Origin: Bathynomus jamesi
Taxonomy: Eukaryota > Arthropoda > Malacostraca > Isopoda > Cirolanidae
Direction of reading: 5' to 3'
Assembly (NCBI GenBank): GCA_023014485.1
Contig: JAJOZX010005629.1
Span: 104,501 to 168,500 of the forward strand
Length of the DNA: 64,000 nt
Shown: in pieces, positions 35,351 through 46,676 of the stretch
Numbering within the stretch: the stretch's first letter is position 1
Layout of the letters: each line of letters begins with the position of its first letter
The notes under the pieces: model-generated
Told to the model about the DNA's origin: nothing
The model's input: only the letters and a program-made list of their open reading frames with translations
Databases searched by the model: none
Position numbers and translations under genes: made by a program

Positions 35351-35770
35351 TAATAGCCCTCGTTAGTTAAAAAGGTATCCTTCGCTTCTTTTGAAAAGTT
35401 GAGGACATTTTCCAGATAGGCTCGCAGGTGATAATAACCCGTTCCTGCCGAAATGTTGACCTCGTTTAAATATACATCACACTGACTGAATATGGAGTGT
35501 AGAAAGTTTGTTTCGGGAAATACAACATATTATCATCGCAGTCCGTTCCATCTGAATGGGCTATACGTAGTTTAGCGTACATGTGCATGCAGCTTGTATC
35601 AAAAGAGTAAGGGCCTGAGCTGGGTATCACGAATTCTATAGATGCACTCGGGGAACTAATTGTTTTTAATGAGTTAATTGTAATAAAGTCACTCTGATCA
35701 AAAGAAACTTGTGGGCATATCAAAGAGGGACATCTCCGATTGACAACATTCTGAGCTACACGGATGGATG
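35351..35770 (-). pseudogene. Major capsid protein, N-terminal part
   Basis: Minus strand. A frame from about 35768 (MARFIHP region, one shift) into 35723-35466 shows SIEFVIPSSGPYSFDTS and CMHMYAKLRIAHSDG, the conserved beginning of Polinton capsid proteins. After a one-base shift near 35470, LHSIFSQCDVYLNE and HLRAYLENVLNFSKEAK follow and run to the transposon border at 35350. With 32082-32917 it makes one interrupted gene. Confidence 0.75.
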
Positions 35771-35906
35771 AAGCGTGCCATGACTAGTCAGAAATAGTAC
35801 CACCTCTCTCGAAAAGTAGTAATCAGCCTATGATTCTTGAGAGCAATGTCCTCAGCTTATATCAGTTAAAAAAATGATCAACCATAGGTTTCATTCGCTT
35901 AAAACA

Positions 35907-36200
35907 CTACTTCGTTTTTGATGTCCTTTTACGTTTAGCGCCACGTGTTGCCCTCTTCTTCCAGCCACCACGCATTTTTCTCTGCATCTTTCATGATTTC
36001 GTCCCGTGTACGTTTAAAATGTTTTTTTTAGAGCTTTTTTAGGTTTAGATCCACCCATTATGTCTTCTACCGTGTTGAAACTTGATTGTAACGCTTTCCT
36101 CCCGAGGTGTCTGGCGTCCCTCTTCAGCAATGGGATAGTCGTGCGTAGTATGGTTGAAGAAATGGATCCAAGCCCACTCCCACGCTAATATCTCACCCCT
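35907..36200 (-). pseudogene. Small basic virion protein (Polinton minor/core type), copy 1
   Basis: Minus-strand pieces read GLGSISSTILRTTIPLLKRD, GRKALQSSFNTVED and then SKPKKALKK with FKRTRDEIMKDAE, ending KRKRTSKTK before the stop at 35907. Gly/Ser-rich start, GRxAL core and Lys/Arg-rich tail are typical of the small basic protein next to capsid genes in Polintons, possibly a core or minor capsid protein. Single-base indels near 36063 and 35970 break it. A related copy lies on the plus strand at 38233-38510. Confidence 0.6.
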
Positions 36201-36354
36201 CGATAGACTGTGAAAGGCCTTCGGATCATTATAACTTAGTGCGAGGAAAGTGTACCTTCGCTGTTAAGCTCCAATCACCGAATGGGAAAATTTTTCCCCC
36301 AATCGTTCTTATATATATTGAGATTTTTGTTAGTAGATTAGTCGCAACATTTAT

Positions 36355-37096
36355 TTAATGGGGCTTGTCATATGTAATGCTCAAGCTCTTCCCTCTATGG
36401 TTGGGAATGTGCGCAAAGCGCAGCAGACGCGCCTTGGTATCCCCAACAAATTGATGCCCCACGAAATTGCTGTAAATATAGCACATGTCTGGGGATGGAT
36501 AGCCATCACCCAATTTCTCCAATTTCAACTGATACATTAAGATGAACAAGTCATGTTGTGCTTCGTGAAAGGGATCTCTTTGGAACGCTGCTCCATATCG
36601 GCCCTCGGTCATAATTTGGAGCAATCCTTTGTATTTAATATTTCTATTATCCTGTGGTTTTAGGGTCAGAGCATGTGCAGGAGTTTTTTTGTTTACGATT
36701 TCGTATACTAAATCAGCCGTAAGATTTGAGCTTTTAAAACTTGCGTTTAAGTCTCTCATAACATCCTCGGCCGCACCATAACGACCCGGGCCTAGTGTTA
36801 CTATTGTAGTGTAATACAGGGCCTCCCCACTCCGGGCGGCACGCATGGTTTCATCCCTAATTACCGCTGTCTTTCCATACTCATCACGATCTCTAAGAAC
36901 CGTAAAATGGCTGTTTATAAACAGTACTTGAGAAGCTGGTGGATAGATGAATTTCGCATAATCTCACCTCATACGAATCACGTTCCAATTCAATGGGCCC
37001 ATGGAGTTCTGTTACAAAGTTGGTTAGTATGTTGTTAGGATGTACAGACAGAGAAGAAGAGGACGGGAGTGTAACATAGAAGTGGTTGGGCGCCAT
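36355..37096 (-). pseudogene. Penton/minor-capsid-like Polinton protein
   Basis: The Met at 37096 begins APNHFYVTLPSSSSLSVHPN then ELHGPIELERDSYEVRLCEI, matching the start of a conserved Polinton/adintovirus protein (LPSNSSxxxFPNN ... PIxLxGxWEVGLxEI) usually considered a virion protein. After a shift near 36890, 36846-36355 ends with MCYIYSNFVGHQFVGDTKAR, LLRF and a KPH word, the conserved (Y)C/SDIVxxQxVGDxxAxLLR block. The family normally continues further, so the C-terminus is lost. Role as penton or minor capsid is inference. Confidence 0.65.
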
Positions 37097-37284
37097 GTTG
37101 CATACTATTTAAGCTTCATTATTGCATCAGCTTTTACATAGGAGTTGAAGCTTTCTAGGTACCCTAGCCATTTCACTAGGTACATTTTTCTCTTTCCTGA
37201 AACTAAATTTTTTTCAATTTTCAATTTTTTTTTTCCTAAATTAAGATATCCACGGTAGATCTCCTGCCGATAGTCTTGTATGGA

Positions 37285-38240
37285 CCCGCACCTGCGATCA
37301 GCTTATAGGTTCCCAGTTCACTCACAAGGTCTTGTGGAACCATGAGTAGGATGCATGGATGGAAACAGATGGACAGTACCGCGAAGAAATAAACACCATC
37401 AAGCGTTCAATGGTGTTGGATCCTCTCAAATGCGGTGATAGCTTGTTCGGAGGGCATACAAACCCATTCAAGCTATACTTTCCGCCTACGGAGGGCGTGA
37501 AACTCTATTACTACGACTTCTGTTCTTTATATCCCCACGTGATGAAGAACAATCTGTACCCCGTAGCTGCAACTGAAAAACTGAAGGGACCTGACCTGCC
37601 CACCATCGATGTGTTGAACGGGTACTATTTCGGGCTTTATTTTCGTAGACGTACTCCCACCTTGCGATTTTTGGATGCCGATCTTACCCGTCGTCATAGA
37701 TCACAAGCTCATGTTTCCCCTGTGGGTGAAGTACGCAGAAGAGAGTAATGGGACCTGTAATCACACAGCCAACCAGAGGAAGATCAGAGGTGTAAATACA
37801 AGTCCTGAGCTGTCCCTAGCCGTCCGTCATGGTTACAGAATATTGAAGATATATGAGGTGTGGGGATTTCAGAAGCTACCCAACCTTTTCACGCCGTATA
37901 TAAATACTTTTATGAAGGATAAAGTAGAAGCATCAGGCTACCCGCGAGGGGTTGAGAGCGACGGTGAAAAATCGGTGTATATTCAGCGCTTCCATGACTG
38001 TGAAGGGATACACCTTGACCGGGCCCAAATTGTTAAGAACCCTGGCAAGCGCATTAGTGCAAAGTTATGACTAAATAGTCTTTGGGAAGTTTGCACAGAA
38101 TACAGGTAAGGGGATTATGCCAATGCCCCCGAAAAAGAGGTCCTGGAGATCGTGAATGTTGGTAACACGTACATAATAAAGTACAACATCACCAAACTGG
38201 CCACAGATACCTCACGTGTTACAAATGCACCTCGGTAGGA
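37285..38240 (+). pseudogene. Family-B DNA polymerase fragment (Polinton-like), copy 1
   Basis: Begins abruptly at about 37285 within the gene (WTRTCDQLIGSQFTHKVLW). It continues with HTNPFKLYFPP and the motif A DFCSLYPHVMKNN at 37514, then a shift near 37650 and NTFMKDKVEASGYP, NPGKRISAKL (motif B region, about 38040) with a stop, ending with LEIVNVGNTYIIKYNITKL near 38200. The motif C (DTD) part is deleted, and the sequence jumps to the basic virion gene. The N-terminal exonuclease region is also missing. Homologous to the polymerase at 62438-64000. Confidence 0.8.
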
Positions 38241-38510
38241 AAGCGTTACAATCAGGTTTTAACACGGTAGAAGACAATGGGTGGAGCTAAACCTAAAGAA
38301 GCTCTAAAAACACGTTTAAAACGTACACGGGACGAAATCATCAAAGATGCAAAGAGAAAAATGCGTGGTGGCGGGAAGAAGAAGAGGGCTGTCCGGAAGA
38401 AGGGGTTACCAACACGTGGCGTTACCAACACGTGGCGTTAAACGTAAAAGGACATCGAAGAAGAAGACTCACTCATCCATCATCCACACCTGTCCCAGAG
38501 CCAAACAGCG
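38233..38510 (+). pseudogene. Small basic virion protein, copy 2
   Basis: GRKALQSGFNTVED at about 38235, then GGAKPKEALKTRLKRTRDEI and a Gly/Lys/Arg run, as in copy 1 on the other strand. A 16-bp tandem duplication (accaacacgtggcgtt, about 38407-38438) causes a frameshift just before the KRKRTSKKK tail. Confidence 0.6.
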
Positions 38511-38576
38511 CAACGTCTGGTCATAATCATCTCAGAGCTTGATCCGACTGGTTCTGCAATCTCACAATAGAAAACG

Positions 38577-39308
38577 ATGGAGCTTCCTTTGAGCAGCATT
38601 CTCAATGTCGTATACGACGTGTCCGTCACGAAGTCATTGCGTGTGTTCAGACGTAAAACCGGTGCCATTAACTATGTACTTGAAACGACTTGTAGACAAG
38701 CAAACTCTAGTAAGCGTAATGTTGTTTATTTAAGTGCTGAGGAGATGAAGAGAGTCTTTGTGATAGATGAGAAGTGGAACGAGAATCGTTAAAAAATACC
38801 TGTAGGTGTAGATACAAGAAGAAAACAGATTAGTGATACTCCCTCATATGCCATTGTTTGTACGTTGTGTATAAATAACGATCAACCGTGCATTGATATA
38901 CGACTGATGTGGAGGAATGCATCTGATAATAACGTTCTTGTCTCCACGCGAAACCGTTTCATCCTCGACAGAATGTTTGAAATCGTTGGTTTCCGTAAAC
39001 TAAAACCTATATTAGCCGCACGTGTTACGGATATGGTTTATTTTGATACGGTTCTTGAATACGTATACACCGCTCTGCTCGACGGGTTTATCGAATGTAG
39101 GAATGAACATGGCGAGAATGGTCTACAGCTGGATGCTTATTTAAATGGTTTAGATTCTTCGAAATATCATGAACTTTCGTACAAAGGAATTGAGCGGTAC
39201 AGGGCAGAGCTCGCCTATGCTATTCACCCTGAAGAGTTGTATCTTTATATAATGAGGTGCTGTCGTTACGATTTAGAAGATTATTTCAACTGCCGCTATG
39301 CGTTGTGA
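38577..39308 (+). pseudogene. Unknown gene of the viral block, one in-frame stop
   Basis: The Met at 38577 opens a frame to a TAA at 38790, which continues in the same frame to 39308, about 243 codons in all. N-terminal part: SILNVVYDVSVTKSLRVFRR. Later: DIRLMWRNASDNNVLVSTRN, FEIVGFRKLKPILAARV, AYAIHPEELYLYIMRCCRYD. I do not recognise the family. It lies directly downstream of the basic virion protein, in the same direction and overlapping the next gene, as in compact viral genomes. Confidence 0.5.
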
Positions 39309-39659
39309 AGAAGAATTCACGATTGAAAAGCTCGGATCGGTAAAAAAAATCCTCGATTGGAAAGGAGTGTTTATAAACTTGAATTTAATAATGATGTGGC
39401 TAGCGACGCCCTCTTTGTACGTGCTTTTGATTGTATTCCCTCCGTGTTTAAAGATAACTTGCCAACCAATTGTAAGGTGGGCACAAAAATAGTATTGAAC
39501 GATATGAAGGCCCTTTACATCGAGTATATGCACCCGCACACCTTGAGTGGTGAAATAATTCTAAATCTTATTTATTGTATAGTACAAAACAACAATGATG
39601 TAACTGTAGATTCGATCACGTGCGAGTTTAGTATTTTAGTTAAGCGCGGTAGAACATAA
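39298..39659 (+). pseudogene. Unknown gene overlapping the preceding stop
   Basis: ATG at 39298 lies in the last codons of the previous frame (shared atgcgttgtga). The frame shifts in an eight-A run near 39345 and then runs to 39659 (KLEFNNDVASDALFVRAFDC; LNDMKALYIEYMHPHTLSGE). Family unknown. About 120 codons if the A run were one base different. Confidence 0.45.
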
Positions 39660-40160
39660 AGCGTATGTATTTTGATTTTCTATAAGTTTTGCTGTTTATA
39701 TATATGTATATATTAATGAGTATATAGTTTTATCCTGTACTATTATTACTTCTTATATAAGTTTTGGTGTTTATATATATATATAAGGGCGTATTTGCTC
39801 GTACATATACTAAATGGTTATCTAGTTTTACCTGTACTAATATTATTATTTAAGAATGTATATAAACCCTTTGTTTAATGTGTGTATTTTTGCTGTATAT
39901 TATTTTTGAATGTATATTTATTTCCTATATATTTCATGAATTATTTTCTCTTAACTCCTCTAAATAAACATAATGATGTAATGGTGTTTTATTTATCTCT
40001 TTTGGTTGTATATATAAACGATATTAAGGAATAACTCGGGAGATGGGAATATATGTACCAAATGGCTGGTTACACCTTCTAAGCCGACTGACGGATTTCT
40101 AAGCCAACTGTCAAGAATATCTGAATAGCGCGATCTGGCAGCTGAAAAGTTATATATATA
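39660..40160. other. A+T-rich 3' flank of the viral block
   Basis: Repeated 'tataagttttg.tgtttatatatat' words (39690, 39760) and an AATAAA at 39963. No gene. Confidence 0.5.
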
Positions 40161-40164
40161 CACA

Positions 40165-40545
40165 CATACGCCCTGCCTTCAAATGTTCTAAGCCAACTGG
40201 CTGAAAAACACTTCTAAACCCGGTGAAGCTGTGAAGATCTCGTATTATGCGAATGCATCTCGCAGGCGATGGATGGTCTCTTCCTCTCTCTCTCTTAGGT
40301 TAGGTATACCCCTTTGGGGGGGTGAGGCCTTCCCCACTTCTCACCCAAAGAGGTTAGGTGCCCCCCCACCTTTCTTGGGGGGATTCTCCCCTTTCTTGGC
40401 ACCCTGTTGGTTGGCACTGGGGGAGGGGGTTAGCACCTTGCAACAAGGGATGGGTGGCACTGGCACTCATTTGATCAACATTGCAATTGCTCTGCACTCT
40501 CTCCTTTTGCGGTCATACTACTTGCATCCTTTCACACAAAAAAAT
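40165..40545 (-). repeat. SINE body, copy 2 (inverted)
   Basis: Complement of the copy-1 body at 24437-24840, with the same 'catctcgcaggcgatggatg', long G/C runs and 'catttgatcaacattgcaa' segments. Its tRNA head is replaced. Confidence 0.8.
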
Positions 40546-40564
40546 TTGGTTGGTAGATAGATGG

Positions 40565-40645
40565 GTACCGTGGGTACCCTAGTGGTTAAAACGCTGGGCT
40601 GCTGGTGGGGCGTTGTTGGGATTCCACGTTAAAGTGTAGGTAGAA
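40565..40645 (+). repeat. tRNA-like SINE head
   Basis: TACCCTAGTGGTTAAAACGC resembles an A box region and GTTGGGATTCC a weak B box about 35 bp on. Degenerate. Confidence 0.45.
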
Positions 40646-40729
40646 AGTGAAGTGACAAGCTTGACCTTCGTCAGAATGAACAACTCGTGGGGAGTTAACC
40701 AAGGTTAATATAGCGTAACAGCATGGAGT

Positions 40730-41077
40730 TTAAATGCCACCATTTATTTTAATGTTGAAAATTATGGAGAAAAACTTGTTTGAAGCGATGTATAGTTTAA
40801 TTTTAAAATTCATTTCTACTTTACAGTATGAAGGTTTGAAGGAAGGTTCAGGATCGAACTGCGGTCGACCCATTTGCAGCATCTCGCCTTTGTTATTATT
40901 CAACGTCTCGAACTCTTGGCGTATCAAAGTCTTCATATGATCGAAGTCCCACGGTTTCTGGTCGTAGACTCCATCTTTGATTATATCCCACATTGAATAA
41001 TCACATCACATTGATTATTCAATGTGGGGTATAATCAAAGATAGAGTCTACGGCCAGAAACCTCGGAACTTCGATCA
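40730..41077 (-). mobile_element. Mariner C-terminal remnant with terminal palindrome
   Basis: A minus-strand frame from 40993 reads MWDIIKDGVYDQKP then HMKTLIRQEFETL, as at the C-terminus of mariner transposases. 40939-41004 is repeated inverted at 41015-41077 with a 10-bp spacer, giving a near-perfect hairpin. Confidence 0.65.
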
Positions 41078-41101
41078 TATATATATATATATATATATAT
41101 A

Positions 41102-42713
41102 CAGGGTGGCCCAAAAAAAATGGCACCAAATTTCAGAAGTGATATCTCAATAACCATTGCAGTTAGGGATTTTAGAAAACAACCAAATGAAAGATAATTC
41201 TTTTCTCTTTAAATACTTATTCAATAGCTTGATGGTTATAAACCCATGTAATGCCAAAAATTGGCTTATAAGAAAAATATACAAAAAAAAGTTGCGCATT
41301 TATATTTATTCCTTTTATTTTTTTCTAATTAATTATCTTCTAATTTACGGTCTTTAAACGAAGTTCTGTGGTTTTAAGTTAAACCTAATTTTCAATAAAT
41401 GGCTCAATCTGCCCTCCATTATGGTCAACCACAGCCTGTAATCTCGCCCTCCATTTTGAAATTGCCTTTGAGATCGTCACTTGTGAGAGATTTTCCCATG
41501 CAGCCTGAATTCGTTCACGAAGATGGTTCACATCACGGATTTTCTGACCATGGTAGACTTCTCTCTCTAAGGCAGACCACACAAAGTAGTTAATGGGGTT
41601 TAGATCTGGGCTGCATGGTGGCCAATTATTTGGTTCGATAAAACCAGGACAATTATTATTGAGAAATGTTATTGTTTCCTTGGCTGTATGAGATGGGGCT
41701 CCATCTTGCATGAACACAAAATCAGTGCTCGTCTCCTTGATCTCTGACAACATTGGAGACAAAATGTCATTACAGTAGTAAATTGAGTTAATTTTAACGC
41801 CTCGCTGAATAAAAATGATGGATGTTTTGTTCTCAGATGACGCTGCAAGGGAAACCATTATCGAATCTGAAAAGTTTTTTTTTTCACGCAAAAGTCGTTT
41901 TGGGTCAACATGAGTTTTTGTCGCCACTGCTGCACGAACCCGATCATTTTGGGTATTTCGTGGTGTTTCGACCGTAAATCGTTTCTCATCAGAAAACCAA
42001 ATTTTTTCACAGACTCATTTGACCGAAATCTTCGCAATAGATTTTTACATCGATGGAAACGTCTTTCTTTCACAGGCTCCGATAAAGCAGTAACCTTCAC
42101 CCTCTTAAATGTTTTCAACCCAAGATCTTTTCGAATTATTCGCTGTACTGATGAACGTGAAATCCCGGTTTCTTTCGCAACTTCACGTTCACTTTTACTT
42201 GGTCCCGGTTGTTCCTCTTGACTTAAAACCATTTCATTTACTTTTTCAATGTTTCCTGGCGTTCTAATACTTTTTGGTCGACCACTTCCCGGACGCCGTT
42301 GACTGCTGCCGGTTTCTTTAAGTTTTTGTAAAAAATGTGCCACAGTTCTTTTTTTCCAATTTCTATTTGGAAATTCGTAAAGGATTCTGTTTAATGAATA
42401 TCCTTTTTCTTCACGTAGTGCTTGTATAATGTTCTTATCAGATTCTCTCAATCCCATTTTGAGGGGTCTGGAATAGAAAAATTTCATTTAAAATTAGGAT
42501 CAAGGAATAAATATAAATGCGCAACTTTTTTTGTATATTTTTTTTGGAAGCCAATTTGGGGCATTATATGGGCTTATAACCATCAAGCCATAGAATAAGT
42601 ATTTAAAGAGAAAAGAATTGTCTTTCATTTGGTTGCTTTTTTTAAGTCCATACCTGCAATGGTTATTGAGATATCACTTCTCAAAATTGGTGCCATTTTT
42701 TTGGGCCACCCTC
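41102..42713 (-). mobile_element. DD37D-type mariner, full length
   Basis: Inverted ends CAGGGTGGCCCAAAAAAAAT and complement extend about 60 bp (through 'gatatctcaataaccattg') between TA dinucleotides. 1612 bp. It contains a single transposase gene on the minus strand and nothing else. A relative lies truncated at 14518-15300. Confidence 0.95.
41385..42457 (-). pseudogene. Mariner transposase (DD37D), one frameshift and Asp-to-Asn in the last catalytic position
   Basis: The start is the Met of MGLRESDKNIIQALREEKGY at 42453. A two-part helix-turn-helix, GRPKS hook (about 42270) and EREVAKETGISRSSVQRII (about 42160) follow. The frame is lost in the A run complementary to 42002-42007. In the new frame come IWFSDEKRF (first Asp, about 41985), FVFMQDGAPSHTA (second, about 41715) and PPCSPDLNPINYFVW (about 41600). 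The second and third catalytic positions are 37 residues apart, but the third is Asn where the family has Asp. Both lesions are recent-looking in an otherwise clean gene. Confidence 0.9.
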
Positions 42714-43036
42714 TATATATATATATATATATTACGGTACCTACGTCAAAAAACATGAAGTTGTCACACGCGTTCGCTCGCTTGCAATTTTGATCCACTC
42801 AATAAGAAAACCTGGCAGTATAAAAATCAGTTCAATATATCAATATTTAGGGGTCGTGCACAGTGAATTAATAACCTTATTTATACCGGGGTGGGGCCAT
42901 ATGATCTGGTTTATCAGTATATATGTCATATGGCCCCAACTCGGCTGTTGTTTTCGTTAAAATATCCTGGAATACAAGGGGTTAAGATTTTCTATATGAG
43001 GCTCTCTATTAATTGTTGGTTTCTTTTCTTCCACAG
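42714..43036. other. Spacer with short palindrome
   Basis: (TA)n then unique sequence. 'ggggccatatga...tcatatggcccc' forms an inverted pair at about 42894-42946. No gene. Confidence 0.4.
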
Positions 43037-43849
43037 GTGGTTTGCTTAATGAAAATGGTGGTGCTAAGGAAGTGAAGAAGCTAGCTGATGAAATCTGGTT
43101 GTTGGGGAAACCCTGAAGATTTGGATGTTCAAGGAGGAGTTTGTTAGACTCTTGCGGCCGCAACGTCCTTCTTCCTCTCGTGGCCCGAACCGCATGGGAC
43201 TTCTCTGGAAAAAGCTCGGAGATTTCTGCATTTTCGTCGTAAAACATTACCTACGCGTCTGGTTCACAGCCAAGACATCTTCCGCAGCAGCACGAATGGA
43301 CCTCACGCTGCTGAAGGAACTCGTGGAACATGAGGATCCCATCATCAAGGAAGCCGGCACGAACGCGATGAGTCGGCATCTATGGTACTGCTCTGAAGTT
43401 ACAGTCGGTCTCGCTCTCTTCGACGACGATGTTGCAGATGCCGACAAACTCAAGATAGTCTCTAACATGAACTCTGTGGAAGGATCCCTTGAGCCCAGCC
43501 CTAGTGTTTTGGCCGTCGCAAGAGACGTCGTTGCAAAAGATCTTCCGGACTTCTTCACCTCCACAACTACTGTAAGAGGATCTTCCACCATCTTCAAATC
43601 GATACTGCGTTCTTGTCAATGCCCCCTGCGGCCTGGATAACATCAGACGGGTACAATCTGGGGAAGGAACGGGTCGGGAAGCTCCTCGTGACTAACGACA
43701 CTGCTGAAAGAGGAGTGGCCCTCATCCACGAGTTCACAGCAAAGGGGCGTACCAAGCACGAGGATCAGCTCCAATACATGATCCAGGTGGCAGAGGATCA
43801 TCGGCGAGCGTACCCGAAGACAGCAAACAAGAAGGACCTTCTTCGCTGA
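43037..43849 (+). pseudogene. C-terminal fragment of a hAT-like/uncharacterized transposase family
   Basis: Plus-strand frames 43125-43640 and 43613-43849 carry VKHYLRVWFTAKTSSAAARM, RHLWYCSEVTVGLALFDDDV and, in the second, NDTAERGVALIHEF then QLQYMIQVAEDHRRAYP. I recall this set (W-FSAP..., LALFDxxV, NDxAERGVxLI, QxxLLxVxxHRxxxP) as the C-terminal half of a multicopy arthropod/nematode protein family. The sequence is G+C-rich compared with its flanks. 'ttcttccacag' at 43027-43037 looks like an intron acceptor. Frames break near 43110 and 43625. N-terminal half absent. Confidence 0.6.
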
Positions 43850-44371
43850 AAAATACTTTCTTTCTGAAGGCTTTTAGTTCTTTTCATGCCATTTCCGAGT
43901 ATTGTTTGTCAATTTCTTTCGTTTTGTTGGTGTTCACGTAGTACGGGGAACCAATCCCAGAATATAATATATAAGTTTAGCTGTTTTCTTTCTAATTATT
44001 TTACAGTGTTCATTCCAGTTTAAGTTTTTGTTTTTCAATACATCCTTAACAAAGTGTATTAGCAAAATGTATTTTTATAAATATAAAACATGAATTATGT
44101 CTTCATATGCTGTAATGTTTTAAATATTAAGTGTTAAACAAGACATAGTTTTCATAGAGTTACTTCCCCTGAAAATAATCAGTACAGGGAAACCAATCTC
44201 AGAATATATGTAGTATGTAGTGTACAAATTTTGTAGTGGATGCACGATCCCTAAATAAACGGCTACTCAGGTGAAAATTTGTCTGTGGTGTTTTCTCCTT
44301 TAGTGGCTTAATTGAGAAAGCGAGCAAAAGAAATGGACCACCTTCAGGTTTTCTCCCTTATGAAGTGACGC

Positions 44372-44415
<44 letters not shown>

Positions 44416-44825
44416 ATTATATATATATATATATATACTGCCATTCACGATAATCCCATTTCACTTAATACATCTCAATTTTTTCGTAATGAAGCCTACT
44501 GTGAAGGGAGTTATGAACAAAATCTTAGCCTATATTTAGACAGTAAGATGTTTTTCACATATTACTCGCCGATTTATGTATCGTGTAAATTTTACGTCTC
44601 TCTTCTGCAACGAGATACCCAGACGTTAGAAAGGACTTCAGTTTTAGGAAAATTGAAAAGCTAATATTGCTTCTGGAAGGGACTACATTATCTTCAAAGC
44701 CAATTTCCAACTATTTACAATAAACATACTTAAATTAACTTTGACTACCTTAAATATGTTTCAACTAGTTGAATCATTACATCATTAGAATTCAGCATCT
44801 ATGACTGAATGCAAAACACACACAA

Positions 44826-44888
<63 letters not shown>

Positions 44889-44893
44889 ATATA
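43850..44893. other. A+T-rich spacer with microsatellites
   Basis: Two AATAAA-type words, a 'gaaaccaatc.cagaatata' repeat (43952, 44191), a TIR-like 'tgacgcaccctata' at 44368, (TA)n at 44376-44437 and (CA)n(TA)n at 44815-44893. No gene supported. Confidence 0.5.
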
Positions 44894-46658
44894 TGTCACA
44901 ACCATGCGATTTACCATTTCTATGGTTGAACAGTATCCATGTTTGTGCCATTAGAAGTTCGCTGTAAACAGCGAATGTCCCTCCCTTACCTGTGCCTCTC
45001 TAATTCGTCTCCTTTGATTTCTCCCAAATAATGACTTATACTGTACGTACAGAGTAAATCACTCTGACGTCATAAAGTAACTTAGTTTCCTTCACGTTTC
45101 GATCACGTGCTTAGTATGAGGCTATCCTTAGTATTCAATGTATGGTACATTCTTTAATACTAATAAAAGCTTTACTATCTATAAGTCATTATTTATATGT
45201 TGTGTCCTGTCGGTGTTATGCAACCATACTCATTCATACATCCATGTTCCTTCTTGGCCGTTGTCCTTTATTAATTTTATCACCTATTACCTATTTTATT
45301 ACCTATTACCCATTGTCTAATCATCCTCTATCAACTTATCAGTCTATGTTTACTCGTGTCTATATTACGCACACGACCTATTGTGTGACGAATGATAGGT
45401 GTACACTATTGTGTGCAGTCGTACATGTATATTGACGATCATGATTACGTACATGTATTCTTTTTGTTTTATTTTTTTTATTATTTCACCTCTCACAAGT
45501 TGTTTATTATTGCTGAGACGAAGGTTCGAATTCCGATTACGTCGTCAAAAGCGAGCCTCTGAATTCGAACTCTTCTCTCTTGCCTCTGCTACCAATTTAT
45601 AACGTTAAGATGTGATGTTATATTATTATAATATACCATATTGTTCCCTGCCAGGCTACTGGCTAATTAGACTTTCAAACTATAATAACCAACCATTCTT
45701 CTAATAATATTTGACATAATTTGGCGTAATCATTGTTAACTATAAATATACTGTATATAACATTGTTGTTAATCCCCTTTAAATTATAAAACAACGGAGA
45801 ACTCTCCTTCATTATTTAAATTGTGTTACCTATTCAGATGACTTCAGTATTAGATATGTCAATTAACAAATTGCTAAAATTGTAATTAACGGTAATTAAT
45901 GTATGTAATATAATGTAATTTATGTACTGAATGTACTCGGTACATGTCGGCCCCCGACATTATGTCGCCACCCAAAAGTGTATACCTTACAAAAATTAGT
46001 AATTTTTTTGTTAACTTTTTGCTTAAATTATGCTTAACATCAGAATTCTGTAGCTCTCCAGCTAAAGTGGGAGCTTAACCTTCGACTGCATTCCCCCAAA
46101 ACTGAGGCTTATTTATTTCTTGTATTGTAAATTAAATCATTCCTGCCTGAGCCTTTACCCGAGGAGGCCGAGCCCCCCTCGCCTTAATTTCCTGCCTGGC
46201 CCGTTGTTACCCGAGGTTGCACCTCCCTCATTTTTTTAAATTTCTGCCGTAACTCTTACTCGAGGAGGACAAGCCTCCTCGCTTTCAATTCCCACCTTAA
46301 CTATTGTGAAATGGGGTCGAACTTCTACCCCTGTAAATTCCTGCTTGAGCTGTTGTTGTAAGAGGCAAACCCTCTCCCCCTGTAAACTTCTGATTATATC
46401 AGTGCCTCGTAAAGCCCTCGTTCTGTATATACTTTGTGAATAAAAATTTATGAGTGAACTAAAACTCCAATTTTTGAAGTGAAGTGTTTCCATTCACCCC
46501 TTCGGGAAAAAACTTGGTAGAAACAGTTCATTGGTACTCGGATGCTCTCGGCTAAGGCCGAGCTTACCCAACAAGGACCATCTTCGTTGGATTGTCCAAA
46601 GTGCATTAACCCTAAAAAGTCGCAAGCGGGCAGAGGCTCGCACAACCTATGCGCGACA
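44894..46658 (+). repeat. 5' LTR
   Basis: Starts TGTCACAACC, ends GCGCGACA. 1765 bp. It has AATAAA at 46438 and a C/T-rich block 46140-46380. Short open frames inside are repeated in the other LTR and are not genes. Confidence 0.9.
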
Positions 46659-46659
46659 C

Positions 46660-46676
46660 TGGAGGCCCCACCGAGA
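46660..46676 (+). promoter_or_regulatory. Primer-binding site, tRNA-Gln-like
   Basis: TGGAGGCCCCACCGAGA, one base after the LTR, is complementary to a 3' end TCTCGGTGGGGCCTCCA, which is close to eukaryotic tRNA-Gln 3' ends (TCTCGGTGG...CCT plus CCA). The exact tRNA is inferred from memory of the family. Confidence 0.6.

Noticed and set aside
45138..45602. Open frames such as 45142-45435, repeated at 54508-54921
   Set aside because: They lie in the two LTRs and have no known domain; duplicated because the LTR is duplicated.
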